A DNA stretch of 64,000 nt. Origin: Cymbidium sinense. Taxonomy: Eukaryota > Streptophyta > Magnoliopsida > Asparagales > Orchidaceae. Both the position numbers and the translations under genes were made by a program. The stretch spans positions 136,314,040 through 136,378,039 of the forward strand of contig CM038214.1 in the NCBI GenBank assembly GCA_021442155.1, read 5' to 3'. This document shows, in pieces, positions 10,542 to 22,386 of the stretch. How positions within the stretch are numbered: the first letter of the stretch is position 1; every line of letters starts with the position of its first letter. The notes under the pieces were generated by a model that was not told the DNA's origin, made no database searches, and saw nothing but the letters and a program-made list of their open reading frames with translations.

Positions 10542-11454
10542 AAAGATTAATTGCATTTAATAGCCGTAATGCCAATTAGTATTTAAAATGTAAAACTCTT
10601 GAGGTTTATTAAATCTGAGTTTTACAGAATTTATTAAATTCTATTAAGTTAATTTCACCCTGCAACCAAAACATCCCATAAAATAGAATAACCCTAAATT
10701 TCAAACTAACAGACAATAGGGCCCCGTCTTTATTAATTAACAACTCTGTAAATGAAAACGGAGATAATTTTGAAAATAAAATATTATTATTTTTTTTTTT
10801 TGTATTTGACTTCTTTTCAAAATTTAAAAAGTCGAATGGCCTGCTAAAAAATGATTTCACTCTAAAAATATTTAATTTTTGAATTATTGATGACTGAATT
10901 GCTCCTTAGGGTAATTTTCACTTTCATTTTTCTAAAACTTTTATCATTAAAATTATGAATTTTATTTTTCTAAAAATTATTCAATTTTAAACAACTAAAG
11001 TAATTGAAATCTCTTGTTCATTGCCCAGGATTGACTTATGACAAATGAAAACCTCAGTAAAATTATGATTATTTTAATCAAAATATAATTCATTAAATTT
11101 AGTTTAATTAAAAGAAAGATACTTTTTTGAAAAATTACAAATTGATTCATATTTTATTTTGTTTCAAAAAAATATTATATTCATTTGTTAGATAAATGTT
11201 GCAAAATACTCTTAAAAATCCAATACCCCTAAGAGCAAATATAAGCTTTATAGAAAGTGCTTCTTCACCCACAGAGCCCAAACCATTCCTCCACGGAAAC
11301 GCCGGAGAGAATAAAATAATACATAAACGGTTCAGTCAATTGGAGAACAAAGCGGCCGAGCCGCGAGCGCCGCCGCCCGCGCGGCGCAAGCCAGGAGCAA
11401 CGGCCCCTCGCTGCTGGCGTCTACCGTGAAAACTAAATTTTAATCTTTAAAAAT
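10542..11454. other. AT-rich intergenic DNA with one GC-rich islet
   Basis: No gene is seen. The stretch is strongly AT-rich except at 11275-11430, where GC rises sharply (GCCGCCGCCCGCGCGGCG and neighbours). The ORF through that islet (11196-11429) has no recognisable domain and is dominated by Ala, Pro and Arg, so it is not called as a gene. Confidence 0.5.
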
Positions 11455-11652
11455 ATGATTTACATACAATTATTATGAATTTACATTATTATTTTACTTA
11501 AACTTTAATTTTATTTAAATAACTAAATCTATTATTACATCAAATACTACCATTATTCTTTCTGAAACTTTTGACGTAAAGAAAGTGTTTTGTAAATATT
11601 CAAATTTGAATGTGAAATATATAAATAATTACGTATATGTATGTAAATATAA
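11455..11652. mobile_element. MITE, family M1 copy 1
   Basis: The left end GATTTACATACAATTATTATG and right end ATATGTATGTAAAT are inverted relative to each other and match the ends of the better copies at 14757 and 15451. The interior shares the ACATCAAATACTACCATTATT segment. It has no coding capacity. Confidence 0.55.
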
Positions 11653-11737
11653 CTTAAAATTGATCCTTCATTTGTATTTTATAAATCATGATATAAATAA
11701 TTGAATAATTATTTAACATTAATTTTATAAGTTATTT

Positions 11738-11965
11738 ACACATGCAGTACATAATTATTATATATTTATATATCTAATATTTAAATTTTAATATTTATAT
11801 AAATAACATTTAAATCTTTAATATCAAATCAAAATAATACCATCATTATTTTTTAAAAAATAAAATGTATAATTTCAAACATAAAAAATAATATATTTAT
11901 AAATATCAAATTTTAGATATTAAATATATAAATGTATAAAAATTATTTATTATATATATATCAAT
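11738..11965. mobile_element. MITE, family M1 copy 2 (degenerate)
   Basis: The interior, ATATTTATATAAATAACAT followed by AAATCTTTAATATCA, is nearly identical to 15510-15545 in copy 4. The terminal inverted repeats are recognisable but decayed. Confidence 0.5.
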
Positions 11966-12139
11966 CTTCCTGAGTTACATTTACCTATGATTTTTCTTAA
12001 TAATATTTATATTTTATTTCTTTTAAAGATTACTTAATTGTCTGAAAAAGAAATATAATATATTTAAATTATTTTAAAATTATTTAATTGAAAATTATAT
12101 AAATACATGAATTTATTTATTTATTTTTTGATAAAATAA

Positions 12140-12465
12140 ATATAATATAAAATATTTTTGAGATTGTGAGTATCAGGTGACAGTAGCGGCAATGATGATC
12201 GATTGACGAGGAAGTGGAGTCTGAGCTGCGGCAATGACGGTGGTGACGATGAACATTACGGTAATGACACAATTTCATAATGTATTCTAAATAGCTCAAA
12301 TTGAGCAAATTTTAAATACACAAAAAATAATATTTACATTATATTCTAAATACATTACGTTACTTTGAAAATTTTACTTTATACTATGCCAAACATCAAA
12401 AAGTTAAAACCCCTGCATTTACTTTACACCCAAAATTCTGATAACCAAACAACCCTTAAAGAAGA
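12140..12465. mobile_element. Possible MITE with GC-richer core
   Basis: The right end AACCAAACAACCCTTAA is a typical plant MITE terminus (GGGTTGTTTGGTT on the other strand). The core at 12170-12260 is GC-richer than its surroundings. The left end was not located securely. Confidence 0.3.
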
Positions 12466-12767
12466 ATCAATTCTTTGAACTTAAAATTAAGAATCTATAA
12501 TATCATATGATTATTTATTTTAATTAAGATTAAGATATTTACTATTTGAAAGATAATTTTATTTTATATAATTGAAAGAAAACATATTATTCCGAATCTC
12601 AATTTGCACTTTTTGAGAGTCAACCTCAATCATTTCAACTAAATTTATTGATTTTGGTATTTCCAGTCTAATTACATAAATTTAAATCTAACATATTTAG
12701 ATTAATAAAATCATGTGATTTATATTATTATAGCACGCCTCCTTCACATACATGCATCAATTTATTT

Positions 12768-13203
12768 AAGTGCTGTTTGATTGCCTGCATTCTATTAGAA
12801 TGCAGTGTAAAAGAATTACTTAATAGTTGTTTAGTTGAGAAACTTAATTACTTTCTTTTTTTTTTATTTGAAATGTAATAAAGTAAACGAAAATTTTCAT
12901 CGACGAACGACCTCGCTGTACGGCAGCGGCGGCAGAAGAAATGGCGCCGGTGGTGGTCGCCGGCGGTCGGTGGCCCGGAGGTACCCGTCAGCCACGCGGC
13001 CAGTAATACGGCCACGGACGGCGCGGCGCGGCGGCGGCCCGGAACGCCACATCACTTTCATATATTTGAAATTATAAATACACGCAAACTAACATTTCTA
13101 GTATATTTGAAATACACTAAAATTTTACTTTACTTGCAACCAAACGCTTGAAATGTTTAAAATGTCATTTGGAATCGTTCATCATTCTACAAACAAACCT
13201 TAA
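12768..13203. mobile_element. Possible MITE with very GC-rich core
   Basis: The left end reads TTAAGTGCTGTTTGATTGCC, and the right end CAAACAAACCTTAA gives TTAAGGTTTGTTTG when reversed, with TTAA at both borders. This fits a TA-rich target duplication of a Harbinger-like MITE. The core at 12900-13055 is extremely GC-rich and opens a spurious Arg/Gly-rich frame. Confidence 0.4.
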
Positions 13204-13986
13204 TAGCAATGTAGATTTTTCTTAGGATCTACACTATATTGTCAACGATAATGTGTAGATGGCCAGAGATAAACTTTATAAAAAATAATGTATTAATGAG
13301 TCAATGAAACCCCTTTGATGAAATAAACTTATGGATGGCTTATCGTATGGGACATGCTACAATCAAAACCCTAGTAATTTAGAAGCCCAGCCAATGAGAA
13401 ACCCGAATATATACTATAATAATAAATAGAGGTAGAATCAACCTTGACATCATCTCTTAAGACATTATAATCCCATTTCTTGACTTGCTTTTGGGCAGTC
13501 CCTTCTAGGATAGTAATAACTTAAATGCATATTAAGTATCCCAATTATGCTAAGTTGCTTTACCCCCTTGTGGACATCTCTTGCTAGTCTCACATATTTA
13601 AGCTTAAAACCTTCTATAAAAATAACTGTTTCCTATAACTCTTTTATTCTAAAATCTAAATTTTCTAAATTTACTAAAAATAACTGTTGCCTATAACTCT
13701 TTCTTAAAAGCAAAGATATAATGTAATGATCTCTGATTATAGTTTCTTGTTATGGGGATCATTCCATTGCAATCTAATTAAGTTCATGATATTTGTTTAT
13801 AATTATGTTATTATGTGGAGTTATTTTTTAGTTTAGGTAAGCAATGTTGGTGTTGTTATTATAATGTTTTTAGTTGAAGTACCTTCTTTTTCTTGTTATT
13901 TATGATATTCGAATTTAGGGAATTCAAATATTATTTTTCTTTGTTTTTTATAATTTTTTAAATTTTTTACATTTTTGCCTTGTGAT
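13204..13986. other. Intergenic DNA without recognised features
   Basis: AT-rich, no ORF of note. Two near-repeated phrases (AAATAACTGTTTCCTATAAC at 13619 and AAATAACTGTTGCCTATAAC at 13677) form a short direct repeat of about 58 bp. Confidence 0.4.
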
Positions 13987-14157
13987 TAGGGTGTAACGAG
14001 TCGATTGAACAGAACTCTTGTTCGTGTCTACTGTTGAAATTTATTTTGTTCGTGTTACCGTTTGAAATTTATTTTGTGTCTTTACTGCTTAATATCGATG
14101 AATTTTATTCTTCGCTTTAAACGAAGCAATTAACTGCTCAGCAACACAAGTTTTTTT

Positions 14158-14228
14158 TTGATAAAGGGAGGATTGAACCGCAATCTTTTCAGATAACAAC
14201 AGCTTTTAACCACTGCTCTACGCTTTCA
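14158..14228 (-). mobile_element. tRNA-derived SINE fragment
   Basis: On the minus strand the sequence reads GTAGAGCAGTGGTTAA (box A-like) and, about 30 bp later, GGTTCAATCC (box B), with AGCTGTTGT between them. This order and wording match plant tRNA-derived SINEs of the Au type. It lacks the acceptor-stem pairing of a functional tRNA. Confidence 0.6.
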
Positions 14229-14250
14229 TTTATATATATAAATATGTCAG

Positions 14251-14258
<8 letters not shown>

Positions 14259-14281
<23 letters not shown>

Positions 14282-14397
14282 AATAAATAAATAAAAATAA
14301 TAATAATAAAATAATAATAATAATAGTAATAATAATAAATAAAAATAATAGTAATATAATAATAATAATAATATAATATAATATAATATAATTTTTT
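14259..14397. repeat. TAA/TAAA microsatellite
   Basis: About 140 bp of AATAATAAT with AAATAAATAA interruptions, ending in an ATAAT run. The Tyr/Ile-rich ORF on the minus strand here is low complexity. Confidence 0.9.
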
Positions 14398-14756
14398 ATT
14401 TCGAACTAAATCGAACCGAACACATCGAACAAACGATTGCTCACGTTTATATATCGAGCTTATGTATTTCATTGTTTAACGAACGAAATAACACGAAGCT
14501 ATATAACAAGTTCAATACGAAGTTATTCAACAACGAGCTTTTTTTGAGACTCTACTTGTGATACTATTTTCTAACAACAGTAGTACACTGATAAAATTCT
14601 GCAAAATTGAGCACAATAATAAAATTATCAAAAGAAAACTTAATCAAATATGATGATGAATGCAACTTAACACCAGCCTCTTATCACCCAACTAACAATT
14701 AGCAATAAAAGTTTAGGGAAGTGTGTGCACACACATACAATAATAATAAATAAGAA

Positions 14757-14994
14757 GATTAACATACATACCACACAATTCTTATGCATTTACATATCTA
14801 ACATCTAAAATTAGATATTTACTTACCTAACACTTTCCTATGCTTAAAAAAGTGTATTTCACTTTTAAAAAGTGAGTGATGATGACACTTTTGATGTGAT
14901 GGAGACAATTGAGGTGCTAATATATAATAATTGAAGATTAAATATTAGATATGTAAATACATAAAAATTGTGTGGTATGTATGTAAATCATCCT
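14757..14994. mobile_element. MITE, family M1 copy 3 (best preserved)
   Basis: The left end, ACATACATACCACACAATTC then TTATGCATTTACATATCTAA, is answered at the right by TTAGATATGTAAATACATAA, AAATTGTGTGGTATGTATGT. The two form terminal inverted repeats of about 50 bp over a 238-bp element. It has no coding capacity. This copy best defines the family. Confidence 0.8.
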
Positions 14995-15370
14995 AATAAA
15001 TAAGATAGAAATAAATGATTTAACTTCTCTTTCCAATCCCTTGAGTATTAAATTTACTTGAGCATGGAACATTTAAAAACCCTGTTACAAGAATCATGCT
15101 ACAAGTTTCCAAATACTTTAAAGATAGATGTCGTCTAAGCATATTTCTGATTTTTAACTTGTGGCAATACTGGATACTATATTTTCAATGAAAAAAATCG
15201 ATCAGCCACTTCAATAGTTCAACTTAATGCTATAAAAGAGTGAATTTATCCTTGTTAAGTTAATATTAAACACTGCTATATTTTCCTCAACACTCCTTAA
15301 AGAAGAATGGCTTACTTTATTTTGAAGATTGACAAATAATAGATAAGCTTACCACCTATCCCTAACAGTT

Positions 15371-15414
<44 letters not shown>

Positions 15415-15450
15415 TATAGATGCATTAAATATGTGACAACTACAAAAAGA
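14995..15450. other. Intergenic DNA with (AT)n microsatellite
   Basis: No gene is seen. A pure (AT)n run of about 40 bp lies at 15373-15413. Confidence 0.7.
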
Positions 15451-15684
15451 GGTATTTACATACATGCCACACAATTCTTATATATTTACATATCAAACAC
15501 CTAAACTTTAATATTTATATAAATAACATATAAATCTTTAATATTACATCAAAAATACTATCATCATTAACTTTTAAAGTAAAATGCACCTTTCATGCAT
15601 AAGAAAAAGTTATATTTGTAAATATCAATCTTTAGATGTGATATGTAAATGCATAAGAATTTTGCGGTATGTATGCAAATCTTC
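15451..15684. mobile_element. MITE, family M1 copy 4
   Basis: The left end TTTACATACATGCCACACAA and right end TTTGCGGTATGTATGCAAAT are inverted repeats, and the interior matches copies 1 and 2. Length is 234 bp. Confidence 0.75.
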
Positions 15685-17099
15685 TGAATAAAAAACACAA
15701 GAGGCTTATGAAGATCATGGATGGCGAATAAATTCAAGTTTTCATTCTTTTAAAAGATCTTTTACACTTCAAAGGTAAAAATATGAAAAAGGAGATCATA
15801 CATTATTCATGTTATAAGCTTACTCAACAGCTTATAATTTTCTTAACACAATTCACTTAAAGATAAAGCCACTTGTTGTACAACCAGTGAAGAAACCCCC
15901 ACTGGGAGTGTCCTAATCCTACAACTAGTATGTGTTTTCCCACAAAAAAGAATTTTCTGCTTTGTTAGCAATATCTTTCCATTTCATCATTAAGAGTTAT
16001 AATTGAATTGATGGTTCCTGATATACTTTTTTTTCCCCTCAATCTCACAATCAACACCAACAAATCAGAAAATTAACCTAACAAACTTTTCTTCTGCAAG
16101 TGCATATCTCCCTACAGAAGTTAATTAGCTCAAACAAAATAATAATACATCAGCACATGCAAAACCTCATTTCCACTTACCTATCCACAAAGTTTGCTAA
16201 TCTCAACCTTGTTGTAAAACATTTTTTACTATAATGATCACAAAATTATTGAAGGAATAATCTGTTTAAATAATAGTTTCAAACAATAATCTAAAACTAA
16301 GCACAAAAAATAATTTCGGTTAAAAGAAACATCACCATCTGTAAAGTAAAATAGCTATAAGAAAATGCTCTTCTTAAATGACCATAATGTTGAAGTGCAA
16401 GTCAACAACTATATATATATAACTCATAAGAAATTTCATTATTTTTGGGAAATGCAATCTTCTGTAAGAACTGACAATAAATCTCAGAAGTTTGGGCCTG
16501 AATGGAATCCTCTTATATGAAAAGGAAAAGAGGAAGCTTCAAAAAATAGCCAGATCAAAATGCAACTAACAAAACAAAGACCATAAGCCATCTTACCCTC
16601 AACCAATTGAATATTACAGCCATGATGATTAAACAATGAGTTATTTAGGCTTCGTTTGACTAAGTTTTTTTAGTGCGTTTTACTTTTGAGAGCGTGAATT
16701 TTAATTTTGATACCGTTTGAATAGTGCTTTTTTTGCTACGTTTTAGCTCCATTTCATTTGAAAGCTCCGTTTTACTTTTCAAAAAAAAAAGACAAATAGT
16801 TTTTGAAATCTTTTAAAGCTTTTTTAGTCGAAAAGCAAGCAAACTTAGTTTGCTGAAATTTCTAATGTAATTTTATATTATTTGTTGTTGTCTGCTATTT
16901 GTTTACTGGAAATTTTAGGTTAAAATAAATTGTTATTGTAGTCTGATATCAGGAGATCAGAATTCAAAACAAATGATGAAAAAGGTCATATTTATTGTTA
17001 GTCAGCACCTTCAACAACCATCATTAGTCTTATCGAAACCTTTTGAGGTCAATTTTATGAATTATCATTCATTGTTCATCCCAGCTAAGTGAAGCATAA
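15685..17099. other. Intergenic DNA; possible MITE at 16646-16872
   Basis: No gene is seen. At 16646 TAGGCTTCGTTTGACTAAG and at 16850 AAGCAAGCAAACTTAG may be the two ends of a short element with many GTTTTACTTTT words inside. The rest is AT-rich and featureless. Confidence 0.4.
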
Positions 17100-19050
17100 A
17101 ATGTTAAATCTATTTTCACAAATCATTTTGAAAATTGCTATCCAAATAAGTGAATAACAATTTTATTTACCCATCTTATCCCTGACCCTTAGCCTTAAAT
17201 TTTATATATTGGTATTAGTAGACCATCTTTTACCCTCCATCATAATGCCCTAAACGAATAAGTATATTTTCCACTACATTATTTTAATATATGTAGCTTA
17301 AAGTGTCTATCAGATATTATAATTTTGCAAACTAACAAACTTAGTGTTGCCAAAAATCCATCTAAAATTCTTGTTTTTGTCACGTTCAACTATTTTATGA
17401 ATGAAAACTTTACTTTCCAATAATTAGATTCGCATAATATAATTAGTTTGATAGAAATTTTATTAATAAAATAATATCAGATCTCTACTGATAACTCTTA
17501 TTCATTCCTCAACTCTAGAAGCATTATCCCCACCAATATCATTATTCTTCCAAATAATAGATCTAATTAATATATTTAAATTTGTCACCAAGGTAATACT
17601 CTTGTAATGATTTTAGCTTATGATAAATAATAATCCACAATATAAATCTAAATTTCATGTTTTAGTCTTTGTTCTAATATTCCTAATTCATCTATCTAAT
17701 AAATATTTTCTCCATAAATCCAACTTTCAGCTTAATTCAACAAAAATCCCAATGATGTCATATGCAAAAAAGCATACACCACAATACCTCACTTTAAATG
17801 TCTTTTACAAGCATCTCCATGATGAACAAAAAAAAAAAACTTAATATTGATTCTTGATGTAAATGTATGGAATTAGGAACTTCATGATCACACCATACTT
17901 TCTAATACCATCCAGTGCTCCATCATATATTTCTAAATAATACTATAGGATACACATTATTTTCCTAGATGAGGAATAAAACAAATCTTTAGATACCCTA
18001 CGATATGCTTCCTCATGGTTTCAATAAAAAACAAATGAAAATTCTTTCTTTACTCTTTATTTTTCCATTAATTGATTTGCAAAAGAAAGTACAAATCTGA
18101 TCATCTTGGCGAAAAAAATGATTCTCTAACAGAGACAAATTTCCTATGTTTATACTCCATTGCCTTTTATTGCAACTTCATTATATGACTCATAAATTTG
18201 ATCTCTCTATAACTATCAAAATTTTGAACATCTCATATGCTCTAGAATAATGATACAAAAATATTTCTTTTTCAATCATTTGACATCATGTCTAAGGGTT
18301 TGATTCAATAAAATAGATCTTATTTTATTGGTTTGATTCAATTATTAAAGCATAAATCTAATTATTAGTTATAATTTTAACTTCTTTTATTTTTTTAATA
18401 TTGGTTTGACTTTGATTTTCGTAAAGTCGATCAAACTAAAAGTAAATTATATTAATTTCCTCAAATAATAAATCAATAAAAACCATAAATTATCAATAAA
18501 TAAATGCTAGAAAGATTAAATATAAATATTATTAATTCCACATACTAAAGTTATAATTTTAGCAAAGATTAATTAGTATTCTTCTTATTACAAGCTATTT
18601 AAGCTAAAGAAAATAAATTTCATTATTAAAAATAATACCATTTTGGTTCAACTAGAACAAAACTGAATTGATCATAACTAAAACTTGATTAGATTTGTTC
18701 GATTTGAATAATAGTTTGATCCATCCAATTTTTTGAATTTTACAACTAAAACTAATTGATTTAACTAATTCATATACCGAACTAAATAAATGCACAGCCC
18801 TAAGATATCTTCTATTTTATATTAAAAATACATTTTAATCAAATACTATAATATGACTAACTCTCAATATCTCAGAAAGTATCTAGATTGAACCGTAAAC
18901 ACTAGTTTTATGAAAGTTTTAAAGAGCTATTTTATTTATTTTTTATCAACTGATAATATGCCTCATTATTCCATTTATATGGTCATCTAAAAAAGAATTT
19001 CTTGAAAACACTCATCTACTAATTTCTTTAAGTAGCATTTTCATCTATCC

Positions 19051-19322
19051 ATAATATTTTAATCTTTAACAAAGATCTTACTATCATCACCTTTAATGCT
19101 AGATCAAAATCTCCAGCATATTATTAATTAATTAAAAACTGCAATATTTTAATCTTTAACAAAGATCTTACTATCATCACCTTTAATGCTAGATCAAAAT
19201 CTCCAGCATATTATTAATTAATTAAAAACTGCAATATTTTAATCTTTAACAAAGATCTTACTATCATCACCTTTAATGCTAGATCAAAATCTCTGGCATA
19301 TTATTAATTAATTAAAAAATGC
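19051..19322. repeat. Three tandem 90-bp repeats
   Basis: Units start at 19051, 19141 and 19231 with an exact period of 90 bp. The first two are essentially identical from ATATTTTAATCTTTAAC on. The third differs by CTCTGG for CTCCAG and by AAAAAAT at its end. The near-identity of the units inside otherwise decayed LINE sequence shows a recent duplication. Confidence 0.95.
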
Positions 19323-19404
19323 ACGTTTTACTTTGCTCAGTACTCTTTTTGCAAGACCTAAGTTTTCTTATCATAACAACAAGTCTCAAGAGTGTTCACT
19401 TTTA

Positions 19405-19680
19405 AGGTCTATTTGGGCATGCTTTTTCACTCCTTTGCTTATCATACCATTGCCACACCTCTGTTTAGACTGCATTCCTGTATCTTTTCAGAAAATTCTG
19501 TGATGAGAATCTGCTTTTTACAACCATAAATGGTAGTGGGTGGTGAATGTAGAAAAACTGTTGACCAATTTTTTATGCCTATAATAGCTTTCAAAAATAA
19601 TACTTTCTCTATAATAGCTCTACAACTATCTTTACAAAAAGTTGCAACAACCCCAAACACACTTATTTAATCATTAAAAT
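19405..19680. mobile_element. Possible MITE inside the RTE relic
   Basis: The left end AGGTCTATTTGGGCATGC and right end GCAACAACCCCAAACACAC, which reads GTGTGTTTGGGGTTGTTGC when reversed, are loosely inverted. LINE similarity stops on one side and resumes on the other. An ORF inside it has no recognisable content. Confidence 0.35.
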
Positions 19681-20700
19681 AACACATTTTTCATTATAGC
19701 ATTATATACCTCCTCAACCTCCATTATGTCACCTTAAATACCATCTAGTTCTAGATTCTTTTGAAAGTTCTATGACAATTCTTTAAATAAAACCATCCAT
19801 CCTATTTCATATCAAGTTAAGCTCAATTATAGATTTCCAATTTCAGTTCTCTTCAAAACCTATGTAGAATAATCAACAGCGTTAAATTCCACCATTTTTT
19901 TTTTGTTATAGCAACTAGGCTTTCAATCATTGTCATTGCATTGCTAAAATATGTATCCATAATTACTTCTTGATATCAAACCTTTTCACAAAAATGTGTA
20001 GTCAAGTTTTATGATCTTTACAAAAGAATTTTCTTCCTTTCTAACAAAGAAATTTCACTTGTGATTTTATCACTCAAACATAAAAATAACCAAGTGCACT
20101 TCTTAATTTTTGTAGGTAGTTTTCAATATTATAACATCAAATGCAATTGTGAAATTCAGTATAACTTCTCCCATCACATTTCTATCTTCTTTTAACAACC
20201 AGAATTCCTAATATGATCCTTCTAGCTAGAAAGTAAAAAACTATGTCTATTTAAGTCACCATCCATAATACCCATCTCTTCCTCAAATATGCATTGTAGC
20301 AATTCATTAATCTCTTACCAAAATTACTTTTTCAAGCTATCTTTTAATCAACTTTGAGGAATACAAACATTAAACACATTTAAAAAGACCTCATAAATGA
20401 TTTATGAAGCAACAACCACTACAAAAATAATATTCACCTCAACAATATTCTCATAAACTCTATTGTTAACCCCACTATATTCTAATTTTCAACACTTTAA
20501 TAATACAATTGCCTATAACCTTCAACAATGTCATTGAATTTCTCTAGTTTCACACTAATTTCTTACAAAGAAACAATATTGATTATTTTTTTGTAGTCAT
20601 TATATCCACTATATAGAGTCTCTCATTGAAAGTCCCCAAATTTTATGTAGAAAACATAAATCTTAATTTGGATATAACTAATCCTTACCAATTTTTATCG

Positions 20701-21541
20701 AAATCAGGTTAAGTGTGATGAATAACTTAAACGTGACTTCATATACAACTCTTTCCCATGTCAACAAAATCTAGTAAATTTAGGATCCATCACTTACAAG
20801 TGATATCTTTGCAAAACACAAACTACTTCTCAACAAAATTGGATTAAATTAGTGCATCATTTTTGAAGGATACTACAGCAATAACATATATATAAATTTG
20901 GATTCATTTCATAAATTTGGTATAAGTTTCATGATAAGCTGTCAAACAAATTATAAGTGATCGTTTGGATAAAAATACACTCCCAAAGAAAGATAACAGC
21001 AAACCAATAATAACATTTTCTAGTCTGATTTGATGATGTATCACGTATAGCAGGGATGCAATATTCAGTAATACAAAGGGCACTTTGCAAATATAAGGCA
21101 GTCAAACAGTTTAAAACAAAAATTCTTTGAACAAAATAGGAATGCTGCAAAACCAGACATTCATGATTTCATAGATGACATCACCAAACAATAACACCAC
21201 CATTCAGGTCAAACAAACAACAAATAGCAAAGCAACGTTTGATTTTTCATCCAGCTATCTTATTGCTAAGTCATGGTACAAGCATGCAAAGCAAAACATC
21301 TTGCCATAAAAGATAATAAGCAAACAAAACAAAACTCAAATGAAAGAAACATTCAATGTAATTCAAAGGACTGAATTCACGAAGATAAGCACAGCTCAAA
21401 GCACAAGTAGAAATTCACAACAACAAAAAATATGAAGTCATAGGAAGCAATGAGTACCAGATCCATAATTTCGACACAAAAATAAATAAACTAAACTTAC
21501 GACACAAGATTGCTGCAAAAGTATTAGTCTCTTCCATTTAC
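20701..21541. other. Spacer and 3' flank of the eL27 gene
   Basis: No gene is recognised. The part next to 21541 is the likely 3' untranslated region of eL27 on the minus strand. A clear AATAAA on that strand was not found. Confidence 0.5.
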
Positions 21542-21951
21542 CTAGAACCTAAGCTTAGTGAAAAACCACCGATTCTTCCCTGTCTTGAATCGCTCCTCGA
21601 ACCGCGCCTTGCTTTCTTTGCAGGCCGTGACCTTCTTGTCGCGAGACTGGAGCGCATCGACAGTGACGACACGTCTTTGAGGTCGACGTCGAGGGTGTAT
21701 CGCGTGGGCATGATGTGGGTGTAGTTGACGAGCTTAAGGAAAGCCTTCACCCTCGACTTCTTAGCCGTCTTCTTCGCTGAGTCCTTGCGGATGACCTTCC
21801 TGGGGTATTTGGCGATACCGGCAACGAGGCAGTGTCCATAAGGGCGGTCGCGAGTTCCCTCATCAAAGGATCGGACGATGACCGCCTTCCGGCCAGCGAA
21901 GCGGCCGTTGAGGATGATGACGGCCTTGCCGGGCTTAAGAAACTTCACCAT
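21542..21951 (-). CDS. RPL27: 60S ribosomal protein L27 (eL27), with one frameshift
   Basis: The product is a structural protein of the cytosolic 60S ribosomal subunit. From the ATG at 21951, residues 1-91 match plant eL27 almost without gaps: [12 protein letters not shown] start, [34 protein letters not shown] and the basic [18 protein letters not shown] block, ending LDVDLKDV. One base then appears to be missing near 21680, and the conserved C-terminus continues in another frame ([29 protein letters not shown]) to a stop at 21542-21544. With one base restored, the gene would encode about 136 residues, against 135 in the family. It has no intron. The literal frame runs on to 21538 with an unrelated Arg/Ser-rich tail. 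It is either a very young pseudogene or a working gene with a sequencing indel. I favour the latter, because everything else is intact and the promoter has a telo-box. Confidence 0.93.
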
Positions 21952-22026
21952 ATTCGAATCCTTTCTTGCTCTTCCAACGGGGATCGGCCTTCTCTTCTAT
22001 GGCAGCCACTTGAGTTGAGTCGACCC

Positions 22027-22035
22027 AAACCCTAA
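22027..22035 (-). promoter_or_regulatory. Telo-box upstream of eL27
   Basis: AAACCCTAA on the + strand (TTAGGGTTT on the gene strand) lies 76 bp upstream of the ATG. This short motif is a known common element in plant promoters and leaders of ribosomal protein genes, supporting a native gene instead of a processed retrocopy. Confidence 0.75.
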
Positions 22036-22147
22036 TGCTTAAGAATATTAGATGGGTAGGCGGTGAGATTACGAGTTTACCCCCAACACTCATTTGTGAT
22101 GGTGAATTTAAGGTTTAATATAAACACTAATCCACTATAAATTATTG

Positions 22148-22386
22148 GATGATTAACATATATGCAACATAAATCTTATGAATTTATATATTAACTATTA
22201 TATTTGCATATATAATATTGTTATGTCATAGTCAAAGTAAAATCTAGGAGTAAAAGGATGTATTTGATTTTAAAAAAATTAGTAATATATTTAATGTGAT
22301 ATTAAAAATTTAAGAATTATTTTACAAATATTTAGGTGTTAGATTGTAAATATACAAAAAAATTGTGTTGTATATAAATCTCTCTA
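22148..22386. mobile_element. MITE, family M1 copy 5
   Basis: The left end GATTAACATATATGCAACAT with CTTATGAATTTATATATT and the right end AAATTGTGTTGTATATAAAT are diverged inverted repeats of the M1 family. Length is 239 bp. It lies about 200 bp upstream of eL27. Confidence 0.65.

Larger units (their letters stand above)
13987..14560. mobile_element. hAT-like non-autonomous element, one end recognised
   Basis: TTAGGGTGTAACGAGTCGA at the left is a classic plant hAT terminus (TAGGGGTGTAA consensus). The interior has repeated TTCGTGTTACCG, CGAACAAACG and ACGAACGAAAT words usual in this group. No matching right terminus was found, and the element holds a SINE fragment and a TAA microsatellite. 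Confidence 0.4.
17100..20700 (-). pseudogene. RTE-type LINE, decayed, minus strand
   Basis: No long ORF survives, but six-frame reading of the minus strand shows RTE LINE blocks in order. The endonuclease part at about 20250-20690 has a YSGVNNR block, an FNVCIPQS block, EINELLQCIF and GDLNRH (20247-20265, the catalytic DLN region). Its end at about 19900-20200 has NVMGEVILNFTIAFDVIIL and VHLVIF. The reverse transcriptase part at about 17940-18300 has REIKFMSHIMKL. The polymerase motif, FADD in active elements, reads FAYD at about 17749-17770, preceded by EVLWCMLF. A GDKFKYI block is near 17580. Every block is separated by frameshifts. The element is interrupted by the 90-bp repeats at 19051 and a MITE-like insert at 19405. 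Confidence 0.75.

Noticed and set aside
14158..14228. tRNA gene
   Set aside because: Box A and box B are present but acceptor and anticodon stems do not pair; it fits a SINE instead.
17620..17844. 74-codon ORF (+)
   Set aside because: Shadow of the RTE reverse transcriptase remains on the opposite strand.
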